From: Methanocella sp.
GTDB taxonomy: Archaea > Halobacteriota > Methanocellia > Methanocellales > Methanocellaceae
Length of the DNA: 40,124 nt
Direction: 5' to 3'
Assembly (NCBI RefSeq): GCF_035506375.1
Contig: NZ_DATJPM010000012.1
Span: 1 to 40,124 of the forward strand
Positions 24,506 through 33,606 of this stretch are shown here, in pieces. Numbering within the stretch: the first letter of the stretch is position 1; each line of letters opens with the position of its first letter. The translations under genes and the position numbers were made by a program. The notes below the pieces were generated by a model. The model made no database searches. It was not told the origin of the DNA and saw only the letters and a list, made by a program, of their open reading frames with translations.

Positions 24506-24544
24506 ACATAGAAAAATATAATAACAATTTAGTTATTCTTTCGC

Positions 24545-26206
24545 CTATTTTAAGGAGGAAACTTCCATCTCGAATAGCGCTATTGGCATCTCGATACCCC
24601 AGTTTTTCAATACTTGTGGATGCACCTCGCCAATGATGCCGGATTTTTTATCGCCGATACATATCTCCGCGCACCTTCCAGGAATGAACGAAGGGTGCTC
24701 GACGGCGACGGTCCTCAAAATGTCCGCCCGGCCGAAATTAAAGCATAACGCCTGAAGCCGGGCCTTTATCTCGTTAAAGCCGGCCTTCGAATAGCATAGC
24801 GCACAGGCTACGTGCTCCTCTTCCTTCACGCCCGTGTTCTCGAAGTTGTCCAGATGCGCCACTGTACCGACTTCGAAGATGTTCTGCGGGTACTCGCGGT
24901 GCAGGTTATTCGAGAGCACGATCATGAGCGAGGGCGCGATCCAGGTGCGCATGATGTTATACTGGTCGGTGTAAGGGTTGGAGAGCTCGACGGCCCGGCC
25001 GTCCTCGGGCATGTTCATCTTCGTGTATGTTTCTTCCTTTCCAATGAGGATGAAGTTCAGGGTGTCCTGGCATCCGAGGCCGATCATGACCTCGCGCACG
25101 GCATCGTTGAGCTTATTCGTCCCGGCCAGATGGCCTACAGAGGGCGTATTCGGGTATATCGGGGGCATGTTGTTGAAGCCATAAACGCGTCCGATGTCGT
25201 CAACGACGTCCCGCACGTGGATGACGTCCGTCCTGTAGGGCGGTATCTCCACGACGACGTAGTCGCTGCCCGTCTCCGCGACGCCATTGCCCATGCGTAA
25301 TAACAGGTCCTTAGCATTAATGGCCGTCAGGTCCAGGCCCAGTACAGAGTTAATCTCCTGGAGCCCGACGCGCATTGTACGCGCTTCAAGGTTCGGCCTT
25401 TCGAGCGTATGGTCCGGATACTCGACCTTGAGGCCGTAGATCTTCGCGCCCCGCATGTACAGCGCATATAAAGCGATATTAAGCATGTAGTCGATCGTGC
25501 CCAGGTCCTCGCCTGTGAGCTCGATGAGCAGCTCGTGCGTGTCGATGCTGACTTCGGTCCTCTTAGAGTTAATGATGGGCGGGAAAGAGAACAGGCCTTC
25601 CGCGTCGTATATGACCGGCACCAGGTCCTTGTCCTCGAGGACATAGGCGTATTCTTTGCCCTTCTCGTGGCGCTCGAGCACTTCCCCGGGCGTCATGACC
25701 TCATTGCTCTGGAGCGGGACGAACTTCACGGCGTCCCGGGCGATAGCACGGTAGTGAATGTCTTTTCCTTCTATCTTCGACAGGTCGTGGATGCCGATGG
25801 CTCCCTTCTTCCTGCGGCGGCCGAAGGTGCCGTGAAGCTTCTCCTGCAGGTGCATTATCGATTTAATGGATTCATCCGTAAAGTGAATGTCCCTGACGAT
25901 GGCGCCCGTGACGAAGGGCCTGACATGCTCCAGCTTCCGATCGACGATGATGCGGTAGTCGGACTTTTCAACAGACGGTATGGTCAATCCCGTCTTAATG
26001 CCATAATAGGCACGCAGCATGAGAGCTATGCCCTCCTCGCAAAGCAGGTCGGCCCGGTCGCTCGTGACCTCGAAGGTCACATCGTCACCGTCTACGGCCT
26101 CAGTCTCCAGGCCCAGCTCGAACAGGTCATCCCTGAGCTTATCGAGGGAAATGTCCTTGCCGATGAGCTTGATGAGATCAGGATAGTTTACCGTTACTGT
26201 TGCCAT
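24545..26206 (-). CDS. pheT: Phenylalanyl-tRNA synthetase beta subunit
   Basis: 553 residues, the archaeal/eukaryotic-type beta subunit without the long bacterial extensions. The N-terminal segment MATVTVNYPDLIKLIGKD, the B3/B4 editing region, the B5 segment and the C-terminal core (TDQYNIMRTWIAPSLM; IFEVGTVAHLD) are all in place. It combines with PheS as an alpha2-beta2 enzyme charging tRNA-Phe. The start ATG overlaps the pheS end by 13 nt. Confidence 0.95.
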   Translation of the reverse strand: MATVTVNYPDLIKLIGKDISLDKLRDDLFELGLETEAVDGDDVTFEVTSDRADLLCEEGIALMLRAYYGIKTGLTIPSVEKSDYRIIVDRKLEHVRPFVTGAIVRDIHFTDESIKSIMHLQEKLHGTFGRRRKKGAIGIHDLSKIEGKDIHYRAIARDAVKFVPLQSNEVMTPGEVLERHEKGKEYAYVLEDKDLVPVIYDAEGLFSFPPIINSKRTEVSIDTHELLIELTGEDLGTIDYMLNIALYALYMRGAKIYGLKVEYPDHTLERPNLEARTMRVGLQEINSVLGLDLTAINAKDLLLRMGNGVAETGSDYVVVEIPPYRTDVIHVRDVVDDIGRVYGFNNMPPIYPNTPSVGHLAGTNKLNDAVREVMIGLGCQDTLNFILIGKEETYTKMNMPEDGRAVELSNPYTDQYNIMRTWIAPSLMIVLSNNLHREYPQNIFEVGTVAHLDNFENTGVKEEEHVACALCYSKAGFNEIKARLQALCFNFGRADILRTVAVEHPSFIPGRCAEICIGDKKSGIIGEVHPQVLKNWGIEMPIALFEMEVSSLK

Positions 26207-27681
26207 ATGACGGGCACGCTCCTGAGGAAGTTGATGTCGCAGAGAGGACCATGCAGGTCTCGAATGTCCTCATATCCGTACAGGATCATTAATAAGCGCT
26301 CCAGGGCCAGTCCCCAGGCTATGACATCGCAGTCGATGTCGTAGGGTGCCAGCATTTCTTTCCGGAACATGCCGGAGTTGCCCACCTCGATCATCCGGCC
26401 GCTCCTCGGGTGCCGGCCATAGATCTCCAAGCTCGGCTCCGTGTACGGGTTATACGTCGGCTTGAAGCGGAGGTCCTTGATTCCGAAGCGGGAGTAGAAC
26501 TCCCTGAACGTGCCCATCAAGTCCCGCATGCTAAGCTGGTGGTCCATGATCCAGCCTTCGATCTGGTAGAATTCGAGCAGGTGAGTGATATCGATGGTAT
26601 CGTTCCTGAAAACGGGCGCTACCGAGAAGAACTTCTGAGGCGGTTTATTGTACTTTGCCAGGTATCGGGCTGTCACCGAGGTCGTGTGGCCCCTGAGCAC
26701 GAGCTTTTTCGCGATCTGCTCGTCCCACTCGTAATTCCAGCCCCGGGAACCGGTCTCGCCGCCGTACTCGTGGATGTCCCGGACACGGTGGACAAGATCA
26801 CTGGGAAGCTTATGGATGTACTTCGGCTTCTTCAGGTTGAACTGGTCCCACTGCGTTCTCGCCGGGTGGTCCTGGGGCATGAATAATAGGTCGTTTACAT
26901 AGAATTCAGCGTCGACCATGGGGCCCTCCATCTCTTTGAAACCCATCTCGATGAGTACGCGCTTGACCTTGTCCATGGCCATGCGGAGGATGTGTTTCCT
27001 GCCGCCGTACTCCATCAGGACGGGCGCGCTCACGTCGAACTTTCTGAATGACTTGCCCTGCCAGGCGCCGGAGGCGATCATCTCGGGCGTAAGCTGGCCG
27101 GCCTCTTCTTCGACCGTGATGCCCTTTTCTTTGAGCTCAGCCCCTGCAGCCGTAATGAGAATTATCTTTTCTTTTTCTTCTTTTAGCATAACGAGGTTAC
27201 GCTTAAGCAGGTCTTTCATAGTCTTATCAGGCAGATCCTCCTGCTCTTTGCCCTCGTACAGGATCGCCAGCGCTACTTCGTCGGGCGTCTTTTCGGCTTT
27301 TTGCGGCACCAGGACGGTATCGCCGTCCTTCTTCTCGAACTTCGCCCAGCCTTTTTGCCTTAGCCAGCCCATGGCGATGCTGACAGTCGCTGGCGGAAAC
27401 CTGGCCTTTAATTCCTTTAACGCCGCTCCCTGAGGCGGAAGCCCGTTAAAAATTATCCGCTCCGGGAGCCCCGCTTCCGCGTATTTCCGGCCCTCGTCCG
27501 TCAGCACATATTCCGAGACGACCTCGTCCTGGACGGCCGCCAGCCTCTTTTCCTCCAGCAGGTAGGCGGCGTGCGTGACGGCCTCGGCCTTGAGGCCCGT
27601 GGTCTTCGAGACTTCCCGTGCGGTCATCTCGATGTCGCCGATGGCCTTTAAAACGATCTTTTCGTTAGCAGACAGATCCAT
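26194..27681 (-). CDS. pheS: Phenylalanyl-tRNA synthetase alpha subunit
   Basis: 495 residues. N-terminal winged-helix domains (about 1-80 and on) that bind tRNA, then the class II catalytic core: QDHPARTQWDQF, HTTSVTARYL, motif 2 FRNDTIDITHLLEFYQIEG, and motif 3 GLALERLLMI. Length and layout match archaeal PheS. It lies 24 nt after trpS and overlaps pheT. Confidence 0.96.
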   Translation of the reverse strand: MDLSANEKIVLKAIGDIEMTAREVSKTTGLKAEAVTHAAYLLEEKRLAAVQDEVVSEYVLTDEGRKYAEAGLPERIIFNGLPPQGAALKELKARFPPATVSIAMGWLRQKGWAKFEKKDGDTVLVPQKAEKTPDEVALAILYEGKEQEDLPDKTMKDLLKRNLVMLKEEKEKIILITAAGAELKEKGITVEEEAGQLTPEMIASGAWQGKSFRKFDVSAPVLMEYGGRKHILRMAMDKVKRVLIEMGFKEMEGPMVDAEFYVNDLLFMPQDHPARTQWDQFNLKKPKYIHKLPSDLVHRVRDIHEYGGETGSRGWNYEWDEQIAKKLVLRGHTTSVTARYLAKYNKPPQKFFSVAPVFRNDTIDITHLLEFYQIEGWIMDHQLSMRDLMGTFREFYSRFGIKDLRFKPTYNPYTEPSLEIYGRHPRSGRMIEVGNSGMFRKEMLAPYDIDCDVIAWGLALERLLMILYGYEDIRDLHGPLCDINFLRSVPVIWQQ

Positions 27682-27705
27682 ATGCCGAATTACCCTCTAT
27701 GATCT

Positions 27706-28965
27706 TTATTTGAGCTCTTTTGTCTTTTTTATATGAATTTGGTCGCCTTCCTTGACGCTGTAGTATTCTTTCATAGTTTTCTTGAGTTTAGCGACCTCTT
27801 TTCTATCCTGCGGCCTCTTTAACTTATCGTAGGCGGCACTGTAATCGCTTACGATGAACTGATCCACGATCTCCTTCGCCTTTTCCCGCTTCTCCTGATG
27901 CTTCTCCAGGAAGCTAGCCACGCGGTCGGCCAGCTGCTGCTTACATTCGCCGCACATGATCTCGCCGCGCATGCATTTCTGCTCGCGCGCGTTGAGCTTT
28001 TCCTGGTCCTCTTCGAAGAGGTAATAGTAATACTGGAATATGGCGCAGACGCCGGGCACTCCGCCCAGCTTTTTCTGCTCCTCGACAGACACGCGGCCGC
28101 CCGTGAACGCGCTGAGTACCTTTTTTCTGGCGGTATTCGGATCGTCCGTCGTATATATCGTCGTCTCGGGCCTGGAGGCGGACATCTTATCGGAGCCGGC
28201 CAGGCTCGGCAGGAATGTGCAATGGATGGCCGCAGGCTTGTAATAGCCCAGCTTAGGCGCCACGTCCCTGGTGACCCGGAAATGCGGGTCCTGGTCGATC
28301 GCATGAGGAATGAGCACCGGTATATTCTTTCCCGCATGGACCGAGGGCAGGAATGCAGGCGCCGACTGCATCGATGTAAAGAAGATCATGCCGATGTTCG
28401 AGCTATTATCGTAGCCGAAGACGGCCTTTGCAGTGGAGAACGTCACGCGCTTCGCGACCTCGATGGCGATCTTGTATAATGTCTTGCTATATTCGACGTC
28501 GGAAAAGATGAAGGTCTTCTTCGGGTCGAAGCCCAGCGCTATGACATCAAGCGCATTATCATAGGAGTAGGACATACCCTCTTTGAGGGCTATATCGTCT
28601 TTGAACAGGAATTTTTCCTCGTCCGTCATCTGAAAGTAGAGAGGAACGTCAAAAGTGTCCTGAAGATACTTCGTGAACAACCATGGCAATAGATGGCCCA
28701 GGTGTGTATGGCCCGACGGCCCCCTGCCGGTGTAGAGCACGAACTTTTCACCCTGCTCGTACTTATCCAGCAGCCATTTCAGGTCACGATGCGAGAAGAA
28801 TATCTTTCTTTGCATGGCCACAGGTATGCTGCCCGTGATGCGCTTCCAGCGTTGCAGCAGCTCATCGTCGATCGGCTCCGTGCCGAACTCCTGTATCAGC
28901 CGGGCGTAATCCACCTTTCCGGTGACGTCCCACGGCGTGACCTTGAATCCCTCGTTCATTTCCAT
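27706..28965 (-). CDS. trpS: Tryptophanyl-tRNA synthetase
   Basis: 419 residues, archaeal/eukaryotic-type class I synthetase. The HIGH-equivalent is GPSGHTHLGH and the KMSKS-equivalent is DKMSASRPETTIY. VLIPHAIDQDPHFRVTRD is also typical. Third in order behind endA in the operon; 5 nt separates it from endA and 24 nt from pheS. Confidence 0.96.
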   Translation of the reverse strand: MEMNEGFKVTPWDVTGKVDYARLIQEFGTEPIDDELLQRWKRITGSIPVAMQRKIFFSHRDLKWLLDKYEQGEKFVLYTGRGPSGHTHLGHLLPWLFTKYLQDTFDVPLYFQMTDEEKFLFKDDIALKEGMSYSYDNALDVIALGFDPKKTFIFSDVEYSKTLYKIAIEVAKRVTFSTAKAVFGYDNSSNIGMIFFTSMQSAPAFLPSVHAGKNIPVLIPHAIDQDPHFRVTRDVAPKLGYYKPAAIHCTFLPSLAGSDKMSASRPETTIYTTDDPNTARKKVLSAFTGGRVSVEEQKKLGGVPGVCAIFQYYYYLFEEDQEKLNAREQKCMRGEIMCGECKQQLADRVASFLEKHQEKREKAKEIVDQFIVSDYSAAYDKLKRPQDRKEVAKLKKTMKEYYSVKEGDQIHIKKTKELK

Positions 28966-28970
28966 CGTTC

Positions 28971-30047
28971 CTATAGCTTAATGCGCCCGAGGCTGAAATA
29001 CTGTACGCTTTCATTATGTAAATCTGCGCCTGCTTTTTCGAAAGCGAAGACCATTTCCTTCCGGACGCTGTTCGCAAGCCTCACCGACCTTGAAAGATCG
29101 GGCAGGTTAAACACGTGCCCATCCCCTATATAGTCTACAAGGTAGAGCGAATGCGGTATTTTTTTGACCGTTTCGATCTTGAGATAAACCCTGAAGTGGC
29201 TGCCGAACTTGAATCCGGTCTTGGCGACCAGGCCCCGGTCCCGCAGGTCGGCGTAGACCCGCAGCTTGCCTTCGAAGTCGCGGTCTATTGTGCGCGTTTT
29301 TTCTATAAAGGTTTCGAGGTTTATCGGCTCATTCTTTTCCGTGTCGAGGATCTCAAGGCCGTACTTGTTCATTAGGTAGGCGGACTCGACCAGCGATAGC
29401 TGTAGGCGCTTCTCGTCCAGCATGTTCCCATAGAAACCCTGTTCGTGGAGCTGCCTGGACATGTCCTGGTCCCAGATGATGACCCGGTCGGCCATCATGG
29501 TTGCGACGCCCTTCTTCATCTCGATTTCGAGCGGCCCCATTCCGCCCCGCATGCGCTGGAACCTGACGCCATAGTAGGTGATGTCGCTCTCCTCGTCGAC
29601 GATGGCGAGCGCCATTTCCCGGCGGACGTTCACTGCGGCCTGCAGGTTAGATATCAGCTGCGTCATGGGGAGCGGCTTACGCTCCGTGACTACATGGACA
29701 AATAGATGCGAAGCCGTGACACCGGGTTTACCTCCCCGGGGGTAGACGCGAAAATCGGTAACGCCTGGCTGGACATAGTAGCCCCTTTCCCGGAGATCCC
29801 TATAAACGATGTACTTCAGCTCGAAGTATTCCTGCAGGTGTGAGGCTTCGATAAAAAGGTCCTTGAATGAGAGCTCTTTTCCATGTGATTCCACCGAGAT
29901 CTTTTCCCGGTCTGCGAGATATGCGGCTTCGACTAAAGCAAGCTCCAGGGAATCGTCCTTCAGGCGGCCATAATAGAGGTTATTGTATAATTCCTCGATG
30001 GCATCCCTGCCCATGACCACCCGGTCGCCCTTTAACTCGCCCTTCAT
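28971..30047 (-). CDS. endA: tRNA-splicing endonuclease EndA, duplicated single-chain (alpha2) type
   Basis: 358 residues made of two homologous halves, the homodimeric form known from Archaeoglobus. The C-terminal half keeps the catalytic triad: Tyr in HFRVYLK, His in KIPHSLYLV and Lys in SVRKEMVFA. The N-terminal half keeps Tyr and His (DFRVYPR, ASHLFVHV), but the Lys is Arg (NVRREMALA), so it is the structural half. It cuts bulge-helix-bulge introns from tRNA and rRNA precursors. It is the promoter-proximal gene of the endA-trpS-pheS-pheT operon. Confidence 0.93.
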   Translation of the reverse strand: MKGELKGDRVVMGRDAIEELYNNLYYGRLKDDSLELALVEAAYLADREKISVESHGKELSFKDLFIEASHLQEYFELKYIVYRDLRERGYYVQPGVTDFRVYPRGGKPGVTASHLFVHVVTERKPLPMTQLISNLQAAVNVRREMALAIVDEESDITYYGVRFQRMRGGMGPLEIEMKKGVATMMADRVIIWDQDMSRQLHEQGFYGNMLDEKRLQLSLVESAYLMNKYGLEILDTEKNEPINLETFIEKTRTIDRDFEGKLRVYADLRDRGLVAKTGFKFGSHFRVYLKIETVKKIPHSLYLVDYIGDGHVFNLPDLSRSVRLANSVRKEMVFAFEKAGADLHNESVQYFSLGRIKL

Positions 30048-30088
30048 AGAATAAACGCTCGTCCGAATCTACTACCAGATTGCGATTG

Positions 30089-30100
30089 TTTATATAAAAA
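30089..30100 (-). promoter_or_regulatory. TATA box of the endA-trpS-pheS-pheT operon
   Basis: The minus strand reads TTTTTATATAAA, centred about 47 nt before the endA ATG. This predicts a leader of about 20 nt. It is the clearest TATA element in the window. Confidence 0.6.
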
Positions 30101-30195
30101 ACTATTGTTCACCGGCAGCGAAATAATGCCGACAGACGCCGATTATGATAAAAGCTTTTCAGTATTTGGGATCAGGTAGCTCGCGGTCGCGCCGG

Positions 30196-30954
30196 TCATG
30201 GCACCTTTCGTACCGGGTAAGCCACCTTGCTTCTTTTACCGATGAACGATCCGTCCACGTCGGCGGCCATCTGGCGGGCCACGCTTGTTGGTATCCCCAT
30301 GGCCATGAGGTCGGGCGGCAGCCAGACGTTGCCGGTGGGATCCGTCGGCCCGACGAAGGCCGAATCCTTCGGCGCATTCTCGGCCATCCCCGCCGGGAAA
30401 GTGATCATCGTGGCACAGGTCGGCCCGGCGGACATGAGGACCTTATAGAACGGGTCCGCACTATGATAGGCGGCGAGCCCGGCCAGATTCCGTATTTGCT
30501 CGCAGCCGCCGAACAATACGATGGAGCGTATATCCTTATCCTCGACGTTCGGTGTGATAGGAGACACGACGACGTATTTAACGGGCGTTATCTTGCCGGA
30601 ACGCTGCGACTGTTCCTCGAAGAGCTCCGGCGAAGCCTTCAGGTGTTCGGCGGCACCGCCATGAAAGTCTGGCGTCCCTATGGTTACAAAATACTTCAGC
30701 TTCGGATGCGCGGCCTGGAACCCCATCCAATGCTGGCCTCCCCCGCAGCATCCTTCCAGCCCCGACGATATGTAAAAAGCGGGTGTCTGGTCGTTCACAG
30801 CGCTCATATATACGGCGCGCGCTATACACCTGTTCAGGGAGGTCGACGGGATAGCGCTCTCCGGTGCTATATCCGAGCCATAGATGCAAAGCGGCCGGAG
30901 CTTCAGGCGTCCGGCCTCCGTAAGCTTTTTCCCCATCTCGGCGAGTCCAGCCAT
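30196..30954 (-). CDS. DUF169-family protein
   Basis: 252 residues, cytoplasmic. Seen: RPLCIYGSD, NRCIARAVYM, the glycine-rich EGCCGGGQHWMG, MSAGPTCATMITFPAGMAENAPKDSAFVGPTDPTGN and a closing VAYPVRK. The conserved Cys-rich Gly motif fits DUF169 proteins, which are widespread in methanogens and anaerobes and lack a proven function. A possible 55-codon reading frame ends 2 nt before its ATG. Confidence 0.75.
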   Translation of the reverse strand: MAGLAEMGKKLTEAGRLKLRPLCIYGSDIAPESAIPSTSLNRCIARAVYMSAVNDQTPAFYISSGLEGCCGGGQHWMGFQAAHPKLKYFVTIGTPDFHGGAAEHLKASPELFEEQSQRSGKITPVKYVVVSPITPNVEDKDIRSIVLFGGCEQIRNLAGLAAYHSADPFYKVLMSAGPTCATMITFPAGMAENAPKDSAFVGPTDPTGNVWLPPDLMAMGIPTSVARQMAADVDGSFIGKRSKVAYPVRKVP

Positions 30955-30956
30955 AA

Positions 30957-31124
30957 TTATACCTGAACAAAAATATGGGTTATAAACTGTGATATCCTTT
31001 TTGGTTTAAGCGATGGGTCAAAGCCTTCGGCGCCCGGTGCCTCAGCCAGTGTCCCGTACTGGAAATCGCCGGCCCGATCATAATAATCGGCCATCTCCTG
31101 TATATCCCCATTTATGTTGCCCAT
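30957..31124 (-). CDS. Possible 55-residue small protein upstream of the DUF169 gene
   Basis: ATG 31122-31124 to TAA 30957-30959. It begins MGNINGDIQEMADYYDRAGD and ends with a hydrophobic FITHIFVQV. It is not recognised and has no clear Shine-Dalgarno. The stop ends 2 nt before the DUF169 start, which suggests coupling. It could equally be a gene remnant. Confidence 0.3.
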   Translation of the reverse strand: MGNINGDIQEMADYYDRAGDFQYGTLAEAPGAEGFDPSLKPKRISQFITHIFVQV

Positions 31125-31144
31125 CGCATTTCGACTTTTGCAGT

Positions 31145-31705
31145 CTAAGGGGTTATGGTCACGCTGATCTGCTTTGTTTCGGGAACCTCGAACTGGATCC
31201 AGAACGGGCCCGTCTGGTTGACCGGGTGAGGCGCTTTATCGCTATAGATGATGACGTTCTTCTCGTCTGCGACTTTCAAATAGTACGTGGGGCTCCAGTC
31301 ATCGTGGAAACCCACTATGAATTTGCCCTTGGAATCCGTCTTATTTCCATATTCGAAACCGCCCCTCGTATCCACAAGCACTTCGAAACCGCTCGCCGGC
31401 ACGCCGTTATAGGTGATGTTGCCGGTGAGGACGTGAACGCCGGAGGCGTTGCTATCGATGCCCGACTCGAGTGGCGCGGTGTAGATTAAGTCAATGTGGA
31501 CGGGCGCCGTGGGTTTTGGCAACGGGGTCGCCGTGGTCGTCGGGGCTGGCAAAGGCGTAGGAGAGGCGGGAGTTGGCGTCGTCGTAATGGAAGGCGCTAT
31601 AGATTCAATGTAAGAGCGTAATGCGCCGACACATCCGGAGTCGGCCAGTGTTACGGCCACGATCATGACCGCAATGAGTATCAGTATTGCTTTTTTATTT
31701 ATCAT
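31145..31705 (-). CDS. Secreted or lipid-anchored protein with Thr/Pro linker
   Basis: 186 residues. An N-terminal hydrophobic segment ends in TLADSGC, a plausible lipobox-like cysteine. A low-complexity Pro/Thr linker spans about 40-68. The C-terminal beta-rich domain (HVLTGNITYNGVPASGFEVLVD; GKFIVGFHDDW) resembles carboxypeptidase-regulatory or Ig-like folds. It is probably exposed on the outer cell surface. Ligand unknown; it is likely a single gene. Confidence 0.65.
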   Translation of the reverse strand: MINKKAILILIAVMIVAVTLADSGCVGALRSYIESIAPSITTTPTPASPTPLPAPTTTATPLPKPTAPVHIDLIYTAPLESGIDSNASGVHVLTGNITYNGVPASGFEVLVDTRGGFEYGNKTDSKGKFIVGFHDDWSPTYYLKVADEKNVIIYSDKAPHPVNQTGPFWIQFEVPETKQISVTITP

Positions 31706-31778
31706 AATCGGACCATCCCATATAGATGAATACGGATGCTGCTCAACTCTAAAATTTTTTCCCTGGTGGATAAGGCAT

Positions 31779-32051
31779 TTAATATATATTGTTGAGCATA
31801 GTTATAATATCGTTGTCCATTGGCGTAGCACGGCTAAGAATATGCCAGCCGCCATTATATTCCAGCTCGACTATGTCGCCGACAGGATGCTCCTTCTGGA
31901 TGAACTTGATCTGCCGCTGGTCGATGGGTATCCTGATCGTATCATGACCCACTTTTACGACAATATGCGCAAGCGACGATATCGAAATCCAGCCAGTCGC
32001 ATATCCGGCGACCCGGCCGTGAATGACACCCCAGTGAACCTTATGGACCAT
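31779..32051 (-). CDS. Small hypothetical protein, beta-rich
   Basis: 90 residues, ATG 32049-32051, with AGGT 7 nt upstream. Strand-rich pattern (TIRIPIDQRQIKFI; VGDIVELEYNGGWHIL) suggests a small barrel. No family recognised. It is separated from the lipoprotein gene by 73 nt and from dph2 by about 100 nt without other features. Confidence 0.5.
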   Translation of the reverse strand: MVHKVHWGVIHGRVAGYATGWISISSLAHIVVKVGHDTIRIPIDQRQIKFIQKEHPVGDIVELEYNGGWHILSRATPMDNDIITMLNNIY

Positions 32052-32155
32052 TTACTATACCTGTTATAAAAATAAATATCAAAAAATATATAGGCCTTTG
32101 ATAATAATGGCAAAAAATTCGGGCGGTCATGCCATAAAGAGCAATAGCATGCTGC

Positions 32156-33103
32156 TTAATCGCCTTTTATCTCATCGAACGCCAGGCTTTCCCAGTCTCT
32201 CAGGCCTTTGACCATCTCAAACTCTACCGGCGTGAGCACGGGCGCCGGGAACCGGCCGGCCTCGTCGATGGCGATGCGGGGGCAGGCCGTGGACACGTAG
32301 GCATCGACCTTGAAGTTCAGCAGCCGGTCGGGCGTGATCTCCTTGATGGAGATGAGCACCGCATCGCCGGCGATATTTTTTAATTTTTTTGCCAGGTCCG
32401 GGCGCTGCTGCCCGGACTTCATGCCGATGATGATGCCCCATTTCTTCGCCCCCATGGCCTTCGCCATGACGGCGTAGCGCTGCTTCATTATTTTATCGAC
32501 GTCAACAAGGCGGGCTTCGCCCGTGAACGGGTCGGCGGCCACGACGGGCACCTTATGGGCGAGCCTCATGCCCATCGGGTGGAAGTTGCCCGTGCCCACG
32601 AAGAGGATGGAGTCGACGCCGCCGGGCACGGCGCTGAAGTTGCAGCCCAGTACCTGGCCCGGGTAAGTGATGCGGGAGTCGCCTTTCGAGATAACGGGCT
32701 CTTTGGCGGCCCCGTTGAGTATTTTAACGATGTCGTCCAGCTTATGGATGTGCTGGACCGTGGTCACGACGCCCACTTTCTGGCCCAGCATGGGTAATGC
32801 ATTGAGGACGGCCCGCTCGACGTCGACGTCATGGTAATACTCCATGAAGACGATGCGCTCGTCATCCGATATGCGCGAATGGCCGAAGTGGAAGAGCACG
32901 TCCACCATATCGAGCAGGGCATCGTCGATGTCACAGGCGCCGTAGCACGGATCGCCTGAAATGATGACGAGCGCGCCCGTCTTTTCCTCGACCTCTTTCG
33001 CCAGGTCCGGGCCCTGCCGCTTCAGTCCCTCGGGGAATTGAAGACCTACGGTCTTTGCGTTACGGGCTTTAATGGTCTCGAGGATCTTCCGGACGTCGAA
33101 CAT
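32156..33103 (-). CDS. dph2: Diphthamide biosynthesis radical-SAM-type enzyme Dph2
   Basis: 315 residues. It starts diphthamide formation by adding the aminocarboxypropyl group from SAM to the target histidine of elongation factor aEF2. The three conserved cluster cysteines, one per domain, are Cys57 (DPCYGACD), Cys154 (VLGCNFSAV) and Cys274 (STACPRIAID). Length is normal. It is a single gene, followed upstream by mscL on the same strand with 61 nt between. Confidence 0.95.
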   Translation of the reverse strand: MFDVRKILETIKARNAKTVGLQFPEGLKRQGPDLAKEVEEKTGALVIISGDPCYGACDIDDALLDMVDVLFHFGHSRISDDERIVFMEYYHDVDVERAVLNALPMLGQKVGVVTTVQHIHKLDDIVKILNGAAKEPVISKGDSRITYPGQVLGCNFSAVPGGVDSILFVGTGNFHPMGMRLAHKVPVVAADPFTGEARLVDVDKIMKQRYAVMAKAMGAKKWGIIIGMKSGQQRPDLAKKLKNIAGDAVLISIKEITPDRLLNFKVDAYVSTACPRIAIDEAGRFPAPVLTPVEFEMVKGLRDWESLAFDEIKGD

Positions 33104-33164
33104 CGCTGAAAATAAGATAGAAGAACCCTAATGAATACTTTTGCATAAAAAAGGAAATACAGGG

Positions 33165-33470
33165 CTACTTTTTCGTGACCTTCTCCTCGCCCATGATAAA
33201 CTTGGCAATGAGGAAAACGACTAACGCGATTATGATAAAGTTGATCAGTTGCGACAGGAAGTCGCCCCATTTAAATAACATCCCGGCAATATTAAGCGTC
33301 GCAGTCTGCCATGCGCCACCCGGGATCAGTTTCCCGATAATTGGCATGATGATATCATTTACAAGTGCCGTGATCAGTGACGTAGCTGCAACGCCCATGA
33401 TAAATGCGACAGCCAGCCCCATTACCTTATATTCCGCTAAGAATTCCTTAAATTCCTGTAACAATCCCAT
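33165..33470 (-). CDS. mscL: Large-conductance mechanosensitive channel MscL
   Basis: 101 residues from ATG 33468-33470, preceded by AGAGGTAT. Longer in-frame starts (to 33590) add a stretch foreign to the family. Amphipathic N-helix LLQEFKEFLAE, TM1 GLAVAFIMGVAATSLITALVNDIIMP, a periplasmic-type loop, TM2 LINFIIIALVVFLIAKF and a charged C-terminus. It is a homopentameric pressure-release valve. Confidence 0.93.
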   Translation of the reverse strand: MGLLQEFKEFLAEYKVMGLAVAFIMGVAATSLITALVNDIIMPIIGKLIPGGAWQTATLNIAGMLFKWGDFLSQLINFIIIALVVFLIAKFIMGEEKVTKK

Positions 33471-33606
33471 GGATATACCTCTGAACAATCGCTTTTTAAA
33501 CAATATGAAAGACTTACTATATATAATTAAAGAAATTAAAAAAAAGCTGGATGCCCCTATACAATTAGCAAGAGGGGAGTATAAGGACATCCGTCTCTGA
33601 TCATCT

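Noticed and set aside
30145..30966. Plus-strand gene opposite the DUF169 gene
   Set aside because: Shadow frame with no ribosome site; the minus-strand DUF169 motifs are clear.
31013..31489. Plus-strand gene opposite the lipoprotein
   Set aside because: No ribosome site or motif; the minus-strand gene has a signal peptide and Pro/Thr linker.
33471..33590. N-terminal extension of MscL
   Set aside because: Not part of the family; the Shine-Dalgarno AGAGGTAT serves ATG 33468-33470.
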